DNA from: HK1 sp965204915
GTDB taxonomy: Bacteria > Pseudomonadota > Gammaproteobacteria > HK1
Assembly: GCA_965204915.1 (NCBI GenBank)
Contig: OZ242023.1
Location: forward strand, 3,720,001-3,784,000
Direction: 5' to 3'
Length of the DNA: 64,000 nucleotides
In this document: one piece after another, positions 1-9,656 of the stretch
How positions within the stretch are numbered: the stretch's first letter is position 1
Layout of the letters: each line of letters opens with the position of its first letter
The notes under the pieces: generated by a model
Told to the model about the DNA's origin: nothing
Database searches by the model: none
The model's input: the letters and a program-made list of their open reading frames with translations, nothing else
Made by a program: the position numbers and the translations under genes

Positions 1-1041
1 ATCGTCGCCGCCGCCGACTTTTACGCGCTCGGCCTCGGGGAGCCCATCCCGATCGCGGCGCTGCACCGCCGGGGTATCGGCCGCTTGACCGCCGCGCTGG
101 CTCCGATGCTCCCTCCAGTGTCCTCCCGAGACGAAGCCCCGCCGGCCGCGCGTCGCGACGGCGGCATTCGAGTCTGCATCGTCGGGCGGCCCAACACCGG
201 CAAATCCACCCTGGTCAATCGGCTCGCCGGCGAAGCCAGGGTGCTTGCCCACGATGCGCCGGGCACCACCCGCGACAGCGTGGAGGTGCCCTTCGAGCAC
301 GGTGGGCGGCGTTACGTCCTGATCGACACCGCGGGGATCCGGCGGCGTTCGCGGGTCTCGGAAACGGTCGAGAAGTTCAGCGTCGTCAAGTCGCTCGAAG
401 CGATCGCGAACGCCGACGTCGCGATCGTCCTGCTCGACGCGGGCGCCGGAATGAGCGACCAGGATGCGTCGCTGCTGGGGCTCGTCCTCGACGGCGGACG
501 CGCTCCGGTGGTCGCCGTCAACAAATGGGATCTGCCGGCGGGCGAGGCCCGCGCCGCGTTGAGCGCCGACGTCCGGCGCAGGCTCGCGTTCGCGCCCTAC
601 TGTCCGGTGTGCCGCGTCTCCGCTTTGCGCGGCGCCGGCCTCGGCGAGCTCATGCGCCGTGTCGACGCCTGCCATCGCTCGGCGTTTGCCAAGCTCACCG
701 CGTCCGGACTCACCCGCGAGCTGGAGCGCGCGGCCGAGCACACCCCCCCACCGCTGGTGCGAGGCCGCCGGATCAAGCTGCGCTACGCGCATCAGGGAGG
801 TTCGAATCCTCCCGTCATCGTGGTGCACGGCAACCGGACGGAGCTCGTCCCGGCCTCCTACCGGCGCTACCTCGCGGGACGCTTCCGCTCCGCGTTCGCC
901 CTGGTCGGAACCCCGCTGCGTATCGAGTTCCGCACCGGGGAGAATCCGTTCAAGGGCATACGCAACACGCTCACCCCCCGCCAGCGCCGGCGGCGGGAAC
1001 GCCTGCTGCGCCATGTCGCGCGCCGCCGCCGGCGGGCATGA
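1..1041 (+). CDS. der: GTPase Der (EngA), C-terminal part, cut by window start
   Basis: Der is the double-GTPase needed for 50S ribosome maturation. The open frame enters from base 1 (reading IVAAADFYALGLGEP, the end of the first G domain), so the start lies outside the window. The second G domain is complete: P-loop GRPNTGKST, switch region GTTRDS, DTAGI (G3) and NKWD (G4). The KH-like C-terminal domain follows with its typical GNRTELVPASYRRYL and GENPFKGI stretches, and the protein ends in a basic RRRRER tail. An internal ATG at base 85 is not the true start, because homology continues upstream of it. It converges on the bamC-like gene 16 bp downstream. The identification is secure. Confidence 0.96.
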   Translation: MVAAADFYALGLGEPIPIAALHRRGIGRLTAALAPMLPPVSSRDEAPPAARRDGGIRVCIVGRPNTGKSTLVNRLAGEARVLAHDAPGTTRDSVEVPFEHGGRRYVLIDTAGIRRRSRVSETVEKFSVVKSLEAIANADVAIVLLDAGAGMSDQDASLLGLVLDGGRAPVVAVNKWDLPAGEARAALSADVRRRLAFAPYCPVCRVSALRGAGLGELMRRVDACHRSAFAKLTASGLTRELERAAEHTPPPLVRGRRIKLRYAHQGGSNPPVIVVHGNRTELVPASYRRYLAGRFRSAFALVGTPLRIEFRTGENPFKGIRNTLTPRQRRRRERLLRHVARRRRRA

Positions 1042-1057
1042 GGAGAAGTGGGACGAG

Positions 1058-2254
1058 CTACTCCAGTTGTTCGTGAAGCACGGTGAGGATGCGAGACGCG
1101 ACCGGGCCCTCCCGGGGCTCCCCGTCCCGGTCGAGCACGATGACCCGGGTGGCCGCCGGTGTCTCCCCGACGACGCGAACGAGGTATGCATCCCCGCCGG
1201 GCACTTCGTCGTCATCGTTCCCCCAGAACTTCAGGCGGGAGAGCCACCCCCCGCTCTCGCCCGGCTCGCGGTCCTCCGCGGCGCCGGCGTACCGCACGAA
1301 GAACAGTCCCCGCGAACGATCCCGATCCTCGACGGCAAATCCGGCGCGGTCGAGGGCCAGGCCGGTGCGCCGCCAGGCGCTCGAGAAGCCGTCGTCGATC
1401 GCGAGCGCCGTCGCGCGGCCCTCCTCGATCACGAGACGCGCGCGGGGTTCGCGGACGGTGCTCCCGGCCACCAGGGTCTCCGCGCGCTCCTCGTCCGTCC
1501 CGAAGAAGACCATCATCCGGGTCAGCATCTCGGCCTCCAGCCCGGGATCGGAAGGACGCGGCTGCCACACCCTCTCGCCCAGGCCCTCACGCTGCGCGTA
1601 CTGAGTCTCGTCACCGACGACCTCCTGCTCGGCGCCACGGTGCGAGATGTGGATCTCGGTGGCGCCGGGCTCGCTTCCGCGCTCGATACGGGTCCGGTAC
1701 CGGTCACGGAACGCCACGCCGTAGAGGGCGTCGGTGAGCCGGTTGAGCATGCGCTTGATGGCCCCCGCAGGAAGCGGCTCATGCCTTTCCGCCCAGTTCG
1801 TCTCCATGACCCCGACGTCCGGCTCCGCGGTATTGAGGGAGAACCCCTGATCGATCCAGAAGTCGCGAAGCCTGGGCCAGACGTCCTCCGGCGCCATCGC
1901 GACGACCAGCCAGCGCTGGTCTCCGCTGCGTTCGATCCGGGCATCCGCGATCTCGGGCAGCACCGCGGGTTCGGGCCGCACCCCGGCGCTTCCCGCATCA
2001 CTCGCGTACTGCGAGTACGTGGCGTCGACACCGGGGACCGGCAGCGAATCCCGGATCGTGGAACCGGAGAGATCGGGGGGGAGCTCGAGCGGCGGAGCGC
2101 TCCGGCTGGACTTGTAGGACGGTTGCCGATCGGGCAACACGTCCTCGAGGGTTCCGGAACAGCCGCCGGCGAGTACGGCTCCGGCAACGAGAAATGAGCC
2201 GACCATCGCGCCGCGTGCGTTTCGGCGCCGTGCCGGCATTTTGACCGCCACCAT
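1058..2254 (-). CDS. bamC: BamC-like outer membrane assembly lipoprotein
   Basis: This 398-residue lipoprotein is probably the BamC (NlpB) subunit of the beta-barrel assembly machine, anchored by lipid to the outer membrane. The N-terminus is basic, followed by a hydrophobic stretch and a lipobox LAGGC with the acylated Cys near residue 32. The next segment, LPDRQPSYKSSRSAPPLELPPDL, is the unstructured region that in BamC binds BamD. Two helix-grip domains follow (about residues 110-225 and 265-370), consistent with family architecture. An in-frame ATG at 2239 is an equally possible start. The BAM partners are not in the window. BamC is characteristic of Beta/Gammaproteobacteria, which supports the taxonomic inference. 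Confidence 0.85.
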   Translation of the reverse strand: MVAVKMPARRRNARGAMVGSFLVAGAVLAGGCSGTLEDVLPDRQPSYKSSRSAPPLELPPDLSGSTIRDSLPVPGVDATYSQYASDAGSAGVRPEPAVLPEIADARIERSGDQRWLVVAMAPEDVWPRLRDFWIDQGFSLNTAEPDVGVMETNWAERHEPLPAGAIKRMLNRLTDALYGVAFRDRYRTRIERGSEPGATEIHISHRGAEQEVVGDETQYAQREGLGERVWQPRPSDPGLEAEMLTRMMVFFGTDEERAETLVAGSTVREPRARLVIEEGRATALAIDDGFSSAWRRTGLALDRAGFAVEDRDRSRGLFFVRYAGAAEDREPGESGGWLSRLKFWGNDDDEVPGGDAYLVRVVGETPAATRVIVLDRDGEPREGPVASRILTVLHEQLE

Positions 2255-2452
2255 GTCGACCTCGGCCAGGACGTTTCCGCAGGAAGTGATCTCGGAGCCT
2301 CATGCTACGTCGATACTTGTCGTCTCACAACGCCCGCGCCACCCCGCCCGCACCACCCCGTGGCCACGGCTCGCGCCGCCGGCTTCGGGGCGCCGTCCCT
2401 GCAAGGCGCCCCGTACTCCGGCGCAACCGCCGGCCACTGCGTTTCGCGCCGA

Positions 2453-5400
2453 TCACTCCGTCTGGCGCAGGGCGCGGATCTCTCCCATGGCGACCGAGAG
2501 CATCGTGAAATCCGTCTGCCCGGCGCTTGCCAGATCGCCGAGGATCTGCCGGCATCGAGCCACCGGGATCCGGTTCTGCTCAAGCCATGCCTCCACCCTC
2601 TCGGCCGGGGACGCCTCGCCCATTTCAAGCCGCAACGCATCCAGGGTCAGCGCGCTCGATTGCGCGAACAGATCGTCGCGCAACGCGGCGCGCGACAGCG
2701 CCTGCCAGCGGTTGTCGCGGGGAAGCGCCGCGATCCGGTCCCGCAGCCAGTGCAGGTCGAGCCGCTCGCCGAGCGCGAAGTACACCGCCGCCGCCGCCTC
2801 GACCGGGATGGCCGCACTCGATGCGACCTCCACCACGTCCAGCGCGGAGAGGAGATCGTTGCCGCTCGCGACCTCCAGCGCGAGCGCTTCGGGAACGCCC
2901 CGTTCGACGAGGCGGCCCGTCGCCGAATCGATCGCGGTACGGCTCGCGCCGGCGACGAGATCCCTCAGGCCGCGGCGAAGCACCGCCGTCCCGTCCGCGA
3001 AGTGCCCGATGTCGCGTTCGACGTCGAGGGGCCGCGGCCGGTTTCTGAGCAGCCATCGCGCACCGCGCTCCACGAGCTTGCGCGTCTCCAGAAGCATCGT
3101 CACCTGGACGTCCGCGCCGACCACGTTGTCCAGCGCCTCGATCGCCTCCCACGTCCCGCGCATGCCGTACACCTCGCGCGCGACGAGGTACGCCCGGGCG
3201 ATGTCCGCGTCGTCCGCGCCGGTCTCCTCCCCGAGCCGGAAGGCGAAGGTGATCCCGCACCGGTTCACCATCTCGTTCGCGACCGCGGTACCGACGATCT
3301 CGCGCGCGAGCCGGTGGGCCGGGATCCGCCCGGCGTAGCGTTCGCGCAGCGCGGACGGGAAGTACGCGCGGAGCTCGTTCACCACGAACGGCTCGTCCGG
3401 CAGGGTGGCCGCGAGCAAGCGCTGGAACAGGCCGATCTTCACGTAGGCGACCAGCACCGCCAGCTCCGGCCGGAAGAGCCTGCCCTCGGCCGCCAGGCGT
3501 TCGGCGATCTCCTCCGCCCCGGGCAGGAACTCGATCTCCCGGTCGAGCTCCCCGTCACGCTCGAGCCGGCGGATGAGTCGGGAGTGGACCTCCAGCATCG
3601 CCGCCGACTGGCTCGCGGCGATGCTCAACGCCTGGGTCTGGAGGTAGTTGTTGCGCAGCACCAGCGCCGCGACCTCCCCGCCCATCTCCGAAAGCAGCCG
3701 GTTGCGCTGCTTCCCGGTCAGGTCGCCGGCGGCCACCACCTCGTTCAGCAGGATCTTGATGTTCACCTCGTGGTCCGAGCAGTCCACGCCGCCGGAGTTG
3801 TCGATGGCGTCGGTGTTCACGCGCCCGCCGCTGGCCGCGAACTCGATGCGCCCGAGCTGGGTGAGGCCGAGGTTGCCGCCTTCGCCGACGATCCGGCACC
3901 GCAGCTCGTCCCCGTTGACCCGCACCACGTCGTTGGCCCGGTCCCCGACCTCGGCGTGGGATTCGCGCTTCGCCTTGACGTAAGTGCCGATCCCGCCGTT
4001 CCAGAGAAGATCGACGGGCGCCTTGAGCATCGCCGCGATCAGCTCGTTCGGGGTGAGGGACCCGGCCTCGATGCCGAGCGCCCGGCGGGCCTCGGGACCG
4101 AGCGGGATCGACTTCGCGCTCCTCGGGTAGACCCCGCCGCCCGCGGACAGCACCGAGCGGTCGAAGTCGTCCCAGGTCGAGCGCGGCAGCGCGAAGAGGC
4201 GCTCGCGCTCCGCAAACGCCGCCTCCGGATCCGGGTCCGGGTCGATGAACACGTGCAGGTGGTTGAACGCGCCCACGAGCCGGATGTGGCGGGAGAGCAG
4301 CATCGCGTTCCCGAAGACGTCCCCGGACATGTCGCCGATGCCGATGACCGTGAAGTCGGTGGTCTGCGTATCGATCCCGAGCTCGCGGAAGTGGCGCCTG
4401 ACCGATTCCCACCCCCCGCGCGCGGTGATCGCCATCCCCTTGTGGTCGTAGCCGTGGGAGCCGCCGGAGGCGAAGGCGTCGCCGAGCCAGAAGTCGTACT
4501 CGTGGGCGAGCGCGTTGGCGATGTCGGAGAACGTCGCGGTCCCCTTGTCGGCCGCGACCACCAGGTAGGGGTCGTCTCCGTCGTGGCGCACGACGCCCGA
4601 AGGCGGAGCCACCTTCCCCCCGACCAGGTTGTCGGTCACGTCGAGCAGGCCCCGGATGAAGATCCGGTAGCAGGCGATCCCCTCCGCCTGGACTGCTTCG
4701 CGCCCGCCCTCCACCGGCAGCTTCTTCGGCACGAAGCCTCCTTTCGACCCCACCGGCACGATCACCGCGTTCTTCACCATCTGCGCCTTCGCAAGCCCCA
4801 GCACCTCGGTGCGGAAGTCCTCGCGCCGATCCGACCAGCGGATCCCCCCGCGCGCGACGAGGCCGCCGCGCAGATGTACGCCCTCCACCCGCGGGGAGTA
4901 GACGAAGATCTCGTACTTCGGCCGCGGCTCGGGAAGCTCGGGGATCCGGTGGGGGTCGAGCTTGAACGAAAGGTAGGGCTTCGGCGAGCCGCCGGCGCCG
5001 GGCTGGTAGTAGTTCGTGCGCAACGTGGCGCGGATGACGCCGATGTAGCTGCGCAGGATCCGATCCTCGTCGAGGTTGGCCACCTCGTCGAGGGACGCCT
5101 CGATGCGGATCATGACCTTCAGCTCGGAGTCGATCTGCTCCATGGCCGCATCCTTCGCGTCCGGCTCCGCACGCTGCCGGGCGGGGTCGAGGCGGGCGTG
5201 GAACAGCTCCACCAGCATCGCGGCGATCCGGGGGTTCGCGGCCAGGGCGTCCTGCATGTACGTCTCGCTGAACGTGACCCCGGCCTGGCGCAGGTACTTG
5301 CAGTACGCGCGCAGGATCACGATCTCGCGCCACCCGATCCCCGCCCGCAGCACCAGCCGGTTGAATCCGTCGTTCTCGACCTCCCCCGACCACACGCGGG

Positions 5401-7312
5401 CGAACGCTTCGCGGAACGTCTCGTCGATGCGGTCCGGCTCGAACTCGGGGCCTTCGCCGTGGAGCATCCCGAAGTCGTGCAGCCACACCCGCGAGGTACC
5501 GGTGCGCTTGATCTTGCTCGGGTGCTCGTCCTCCACCCTGAGCCCCATGTTCTCCAGCATGGGGAGCGCATCGGAGAGCGAGACCGGGTGTCCGGCCTGG
5601 AACAGCTTGAAGCGCAGCCGCCCCTCCCCGGCTTCGAGCGGGCGGTAGAGGCTCATCTCGATACCGGATTCTTCGATGTGCTCCATCTTCTCCACGTCGA
5701 GCACCGCGACCCTCGCGGAGTAGGTCTCGCGATAGTCGGCGCGGAACGCCTCACCGTAGCGCCGGAACAGGCGTGTGCCGTGCTCCTCGCCGAAGGATTC
5801 GAGCAGGGCGTCGTGCAGATCGTCGGCCCACGTCCGGCTCACCACCCGCAGCCGCTCCTCCAGCTCCGCGACGTCGTAGCTCGGAGCACGCTTCGCGCCG
5901 GCGCGGATGACGAAGTAGATCCGGGCCAGGACCGATTCCGACAGACGCACCGTGAACTCGGTATCCGTGCCGCCGAACGCTTCTTCGAGAATCCCCTGGA
6001 CGACCCGGCGGCTCCGGGTGGTGTACCGATCCCTCGGTACGAACACGATGCACGAGTAGAAGCGCCCGAACCGGTCCGGGTGCACGAACAGCCGGAGCCG
6101 CTGGCGCTCCTGCAGGTGCAGGATGCCGAGCGACGTCTCGAACAGCTCCGTCGCGGGGATCTGGAAGAGCAGCTCCCGCGGAAAGGTGTCGATGATGTTC
6201 TGCAGCGCCTTGGCGGCGTGGCTGTTGCGCGGGTAGCCGGCGCGGCGGAGCACCTCGGACGCCTTGCGCCGCAGCAGGGGGATGTCGCGCGGCACGCGGT
6301 TGTACGCGGCAGAGGTATAGAGGCCAAGGAACCGGTGTTCCCCGCACACCTTTCCCGCGGCGTCGAACCGGCGGATGCCGATGGAGTCGAGATGGCTCGG
6401 CCGGTGCACGGTGGACCGCGCATCGGCGCCGGTGAGCAGCAGCAGCTCCGGGCCTTGTCCGCCGCGCCGGCGGGGAGGCGGCAGATTGGAGAACGCCCCG
6501 GACGCCCGTCCGCCTTCGTCGCGCAGCAACCCGAGCCCGGTCCCCGGCTCGGGCACGAACCGGTCGCGGCCTCCGGTACGCTCGACGCGATACGCGCCGA
6601 ACCCGAGGAACGTGAAATGGTTGTTCCCGATCCATTCGAGGAAGGCGTGCGCCTCCTCCATCTCCTCGCGTTCGACCGGCGGCGGCGACGATCGCAGATC
6701 CTCGATGCTCCGGCGAAGCTGCTCGCGCATACGGCCCCAGTCCTCGACCGCGGCCCGGACGTCGTCGAGCGCGGAACGCACCTCCGCCGCCATCGCATCG
6801 AGCACCTCCGGCTCGGTCTGGCGATCGGCCTCGATGTGGATCACCGCCTCGACGAGGGTTTCTTCGCCTGCCTCGTCGACGGGGAGGACTGCGTCGATGC
6901 GGCCGTCTTCCGCGCGGCGGAACCGCATCACGGGGTGGACGACGAGGTGGCTCGTGTACCCGCGGCGGTTCAGGACCATCCGTACCGAATCGACCAGGAA
7001 GGGCATGTCGTCGGTGACGATCTCGACGATGGTATGGGTCGACTGCCAGCCGTGCTGCTCGATCCGGGGGTTGTAGACCCGGATCTTCGGCGTCCCCGGC
7101 GTGCGCCGCCGGGCGAGGTTGAGATGGGCCGCCGCGGCGCCGTAGAGGTCGGCCGCCTTGCGCTCGGCGAGGTCGTCGGGCGAGGCGCCCGCGTAGTACC
7201 CGGTGACGAAGGCGAGGACGAGATCGAGGTCTTCGCTGCCCACCCGCTCGCGAACGAGCGCCGTGACTTCCTCCATCAACCCGGATTGCCGTACCGCCGG
7301 TTGAAGCGCCAT
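2453..7312 (-). CDS. gdhB: NAD-specific glutamate dehydrogenase, large (180 kDa) class
   Basis: It catalyses oxidative deamination of glutamate to 2-oxoglutarate with NAD. At 1619 residues it matches the L_180 GDH class rather than the usual 450-residue enzymes. Its N-terminal third carries ACT-like regulatory modules (for example TDDMPFLVDSVRMVLNRRG near residue 90). The catalytic core lies centrally, with GGIRWSDRREDFRTEVLGL, VPVGSKGGFVPKK and the nucleotide-binding stretch TVIGIGDMSGDVFGNAML. The frame stays open for 211 codons upstream, but I chose the ATG at 7312: it begins MALQPAVRQSGLMEEV, has GGAGAGA a few bases upstream, and fits family length. The gene stands alone. In bacteria this class usually serves glutamate catabolism. 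Confidence 0.93.
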   Translation of the reverse strand: MALQPAVRQSGLMEEVTALVRERVGSEDLDLVLAFVTGYYAGASPDDLAERKAADLYGAAAAHLNLARRRTPGTPKIRVYNPRIEQHGWQSTHTIVEIVTDDMPFLVDSVRMVLNRRGYTSHLVVHPVMRFRRAEDGRIDAVLPVDEAGEETLVEAVIHIEADRQTEPEVLDAMAAEVRSALDDVRAAVEDWGRMREQLRRSIEDLRSSPPPVEREEMEEAHAFLEWIGNNHFTFLGFGAYRVERTGGRDRFVPEPGTGLGLLRDEGGRASGAFSNLPPPRRRGGQGPELLLLTGADARSTVHRPSHLDSIGIRRFDAAGKVCGEHRFLGLYTSAAYNRVPRDIPLLRRKASEVLRRAGYPRNSHAAKALQNIIDTFPRELLFQIPATELFETSLGILHLQERQRLRLFVHPDRFGRFYSCIVFVPRDRYTTRSRRVVQGILEEAFGGTDTEFTVRLSESVLARIYFVIRAGAKRAPSYDVAELEERLRVVSRTWADDLHDALLESFGEEHGTRLFRRYGEAFRADYRETYSARVAVLDVEKMEHIEESGIEMSLYRPLEAGEGRLRFKLFQAGHPVSLSDALPMLENMGLRVEDEHPSKIKRTGTSRVWLHDFGMLHGEGPEFEPDRIDETFREAFARVWSGEVENDGFNRLVLRAGIGWREIVILRAYCKYLRQAGVTFSETYMQDALAANPRIAAMLVELFHARLDPARQRAEPDAKDAAMEQIDSELKVMIRIEASLDEVANLDEDRILRSYIGVIRATLRTNYYQPGAGGSPKPYLSFKLDPHRIPELPEPRPKYEIFVYSPRVEGVHLRGGLVARGGIRWSDRREDFRTEVLGLAKAQMVKNAVIVPVGSKGGFVPKKLPVEGGREAVQAEGIACYRIFIRGLLDVTDNLVGGKVAPPSGVVRHDGDDPYLVVAADKGTATFSDIANALAHEYDFWLGDAFASGGSHGYDHKGMAITARGGWESVRRHFRELGIDTQTTDFTVIGIGDMSGDVFGNAMLLSRHIRLVGAFNHLHVFIDPDPDPEAAFAERERLFALPRSTWDDFDRSVLSAGGGVYPRSAKSIPLGPEARRALGIEAGSLTPNELIAAMLKAPVDLLWNGGIGTYVKAKRESHAEVGDRANDVVRVNGDELRCRIVGEGGNLGLTQLGRIEFAASGGRVNTDAIDNSGGVDCSDHEVNIKILLNEVVAAGDLTGKQRNRLLSEMGGEVAALVLRNNYLQTQALSIAASQSAAMLEVHSRLIRRLERDGELDREIEFLPGAEEIAERLAAEGRLFRPELAVLVAYVKIGLFQRLLAATLPDEPFVVNELRAYFPSALRERYAGRIPAHRLAREIVGTAVANEMVNRCGITFAFRLGEETGADDADIARAYLVAREVYGMRGTWEAIEALDNVVGADVQVTMLLETRKLVERGARWLLRNRPRPLDVERDIGHFADGTAVLRRGLRDLVAGASRTAIDSATGRLVERGVPEALALEVASGNDLLSALDVVEVASSAAIPVEAAAAVYFALGERLDLHWLRDRIAALPRDNRWQALSRAALRDDLFAQSSALTLDALRLEMGEASPAERVEAWLEQNRIPVARCRQILGDLASAGQTDFTMLSVAMGEIRALRQTE

Positions 7313-7352
7313 CGGATCTCTCCTCTCCTTCTCCCGTCGTTCGCCGGCGTCG

Positions 7353-7358
7353 AGTATA
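7353..7358 (-). promoter_or_regulatory. possible -10 element of the NAD-GDH gene
   Basis: On the minus strand TATACT lies about 40 bases upstream of the chosen GDH start codon, inside very GC-rich DNA. I see no convincing -35 box at the right spacing, so this is only a candidate. The rest of 7313-7763 between the divergent GDH and FGE-like genes shows no gene I can support. Confidence 0.25.
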
Positions 7359-7763
7359 GACCCGCCGCCGAGACGACGGCGGCATGGATCGAGCCCGGCG
7401 CCCGCGCACGGAGAGCCGCACGGCCCGGACTCGTCCGGTCCACCGCAGGACACCTCCGGTTCGCCGCACGCCGGCGGGCCGGCCGGCGTCGCGTTTGGTG
7501 GCGTAGCCGGGCTTTCCGGCCCGGTCGCGCGCCGAGCGCGGCGGGGACTGGAAGGACGCGCGCCGGCGTGTTCGTCGTGCTGCCGAGCGACGTAGAGCGG
7601 TTCATCGGCCACCGGGCGGCAGGGCGTCGCGAGAGCCCTCGTGCGCTGCCCCGGCGTGCTCGATGCCGGCACGGGTCCCGCCCTGGCCGGCGTTGTACCC
7701 GGACCGCCGTTTTGGGTAGCGTTGCGCGGCGATACGCCGCCCTGCGGCCCGGGAGATCTGACC

Positions 7764-8804
7764 GTGACGTACCGAAGGGGACTGTGCGCAATCGCCAGCC
7801 TTCTGCTCGCTATGTTGCCGGAAGGCGGTGCCACACAGAGGTCCTCCGTCGAGTGCACGCAAGAGGCGAGCGGCGAGTACTCGAAGCATCGGGAGTGCTG
7901 GGGCAGCGGCAAAAAGAGGGGCCTGTGGGTAGTCCGCCTCCCCAACGGCGGGGGGCAGGAAGTCCCCTATGTCGCCGGCGAGAAGCTGGGTCACTGGGTG
8001 CTGCGCTATGCCGATGGGACGGTCGAAGAAGGCGCTGTGGTCGAACGCAAAGCGCGCGAGGCTGAGGCGCAGAGGGCGCGTTCACATGCGCCGGGGACGA
8101 AATTCCGGGACTGCCCGGAGTGCCCGGAGATGGTGGCGGTGCCTGAAGGCTCTTTCATGATGGGCTCGACCTCAGGGGATGACGATGAACGCCCGGTGCA
8201 TGAGGTGACGATAGCGCGTCCGTTCGCGGTGGGTGTGTACGAGGTGACTTGGGAGGAGTGGGATGTGTGCGTGTCGGATGGGGAATGTGGCGGGTACCGG
8301 CAGAGAAGCACCGTCGGGGGCCGGGGCGTCCACCCGGTCATCAATGTGGGTTGGGAGGATGCGCAGGGGTATGTGCGTTGGCTGTCGAGGAAGACGGGGG
8401 AGGCGTACCGGCTGCTGAGCGAGTCGGAGTGGGAGTACGTGGCGCGTGCGGGGACGACCGGGCCGTATCATTTTGGTTCGAGCCTGTCGTCGTCGCAGGC
8501 GAACTACGGGGGGGATCGGAGAGAAACGGTTCCGGTCGGGAGCTATCCGGCGAATGCGTTCGGGCTGCACGACGTGCACGGGAACGTATGGGAGTGGGTG
8601 GAGGACTGCTGGAACGACAGCTACAACGGGGCGCCGTCGAACGGGAGCGCATGGGAGTCGGGGGATTGTAGCCGGCGGGTGCTGCGCGGCGGCTCCTGGT
8701 TCAGCAGTCCCGGGGCCCTCGTCTCGACCACGCGCATCGGGAGCACCACCGACGACCGGAACGGCTACTTCGGGTTCCGTGTTGCCCGGACGCTCACGCC
8801 TTGA
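7764..8804 (+). CDS. secreted formylglycine-generating-enzyme-family protein with MORN-like repeats
   Basis: The 346-residue protein starts at a GTG with GGGAGA upstream, which gives a signal peptide (TYRRGLCAIASLLLAM then PEGGATQ). The frame stays open another 41 codons upstream, but that adds a non-signal-like extension. Residues 30-95 contain two MORN-like repeats (GLWVVRLPNG, GHWVLRYADGT). A FGE-sulfatase/SUMF1 domain (C-type-lectin fold) fills the rest: MVAVPEGSFMMGS, EVTWEEWDVC, HPVINVGWEDA, RLLSESEWEYVARAGT, GLHDVHGNVWEWVEDCW and the terminal RGGSW...GFRVAR signature. Members range from true FGEs to non-catalytic ligand-binding proteins, so the function is open. The last 30 codons resemble a diversity-generating retroelement target, although no reverse transcriptase is nearby. 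Confidence 0.82.
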   Translation: MTYRRGLCAIASLLLAMLPEGGATQRSSVECTQEASGEYSKHRECWGSGKKRGLWVVRLPNGGGQEVPYVAGEKLGHWVLRYADGTVEEGAVVERKAREAEAQRARSHAPGTKFRDCPECPEMVAVPEGSFMMGSTSGDDDERPVHEVTIARPFAVGVYEVTWEEWDVCVSDGECGGYRQRSTVGGRGVHPVINVGWEDAQGYVRWLSRKTGEAYRLLSESEWEYVARAGTTGPYHFGSSLSSSQANYGGDRRETVPVGSYPANAFGLHDVHGNVWEWVEDCWNDSYNGAPSNGSAWESGDCSRRVLRGGSWFSSPGALVSTTRIGSTTDDRNGYFGFRVARTLTP

Positions 8805-9315
8805 GTCTTCGGACACGACTCGCGGGGGAGCCGTCCCGCCGGGAACCTGCCGGGGCGAGGGCGGCTGTGAGGCGTTCGATCAGGGTCGGCGGCCGGGCGG
8901 TGCCGGCGAGGGCGATATCGTTCAAGGTGGTGGTCTCCGAACGATGGGCACGGGCGGGGGCGGACGTTCACGGGGTGCGGGTCAACGGCTCTCGCCGTTC
9001 GGAGGGACAAGAAAGCGGATCGTCTTCGTGCCTGGATGCATCGTGCCGCCTCTTCCCTGTCCGTATCCAATCCACGTCGGTGAGGGGCGGCGTGGTAGGC
9101 GGCCGGGGTGCCCGGCCGCGGGGTGGCTCAGCCGGACGTGGTGCGCCTGGCGGCGACGTGGGCGCGGTCGCGAAGGCTGTCGGGGACGAGGGCAGGGCCC
9201 CGGCGAAAAAAGGGAAGAAGGAAGAGGGAGCCGAGAAGGGGACGGCGCTCGGAAGCCGTGTGACGCGGCAGCGGACACGTGGAAGGCGGGAGAGCGGAAA
9301 CGAGGAAGGTGATTG
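8805..9315 (+). other. intergenic stretch, no gene recognised
   Basis: About 510 bases between the FGE-like gene and tRNA-Cys. Both strands have short open frames, but none resembles a protein I know or has a good ribosome site. The last 130 bases are purine-rich on the plus strand (runs of GAA, AAAAAAGGG). Confidence 0.5.
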
Positions 9316-9389
9316 CGCGCCGTAGCCAAGTGGAGGGGCAGCGGATTGCAAATCCGGGGACTCGGGTTCGAATCCCGCCGGCGCGTCCA
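9316..9389 (+). tRNA. tRNA-Cys (GCA)
   Basis: The sequence folds as a tRNA. The 7-bp acceptor stem pairs CGCGCCG (9316-9322) with CGGCGCG (9379-9385), followed by discriminator T, as is standard for Cys, and an encoded CCA. The anticodon loop TTGCAAA (9346-9352) carries GCA, closed by GCGGA/TCCGG with one terminal mismatch. The T-arm loop is TTCGAAT with GGG/CCC around it. The D-arm is less regular. An accessory block starts just downstream. Confidence 0.9.
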
Positions 9390-9593
9390 AAGGAAGGACA
9401 CGGAGGAAAAAACGGAGCCGGAGGCGGCGGCGACCCCCGCGCAGGGCCGGAATGCCGAGGAAACGTCACGGTCAACATCTACTGCGCCGGAGAGGCGGCT
9501 CCGAGGGCGGCCTCCGCTCGCCAGGGGGCCCGGCGCATCGATCCCCGCTGGCCGGTGACGATGCGATCCACTGGATACGTGGGAAGCGACCCG

Positions 9594-9615
9594 CTAGGAG
9601 TCTGCGCCGTAGAAA
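9594..9615 (+). repeat. left terminal inverted repeat of the IS
   Basis: Matches the reverse complement of 11156-11177 at 21 of 22 bases (one T/C difference at the eighth base). It ends 41 bp before the transposase start codon. Confidence 0.9.
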
Positions 9616-9656
9616 CGATGCGACAATAGGCAGACTGAGCCGAAGGAGAGAGCCGG

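Noticed and set aside
801..830. A tRNA T-arm-like sequence (GGAGGTTCGAATCCTCC) inside der.
   Set aside because: It encodes the conserved GGSNPP stretch of Der and no tRNA surrounds it, so the match is coincidental.
2360..8065. A 1901-codon open frame antisense to the NAD-GDH gene.
   Set aside because: It mirrors GDH in high-GC DNA where third-position G/C suppresses stops on the opposite strand. It lacks family resemblance and shows Arg/Ala/Asp-rich shadow composition.
8805..9315. Possible template repeat or reverse transcriptase for the FGE-like gene.
   Set aside because: I looked for a near copy of the gene's 3' end and for reverse-transcriptase motifs such as Y.DD in the neighbourhood and found neither.
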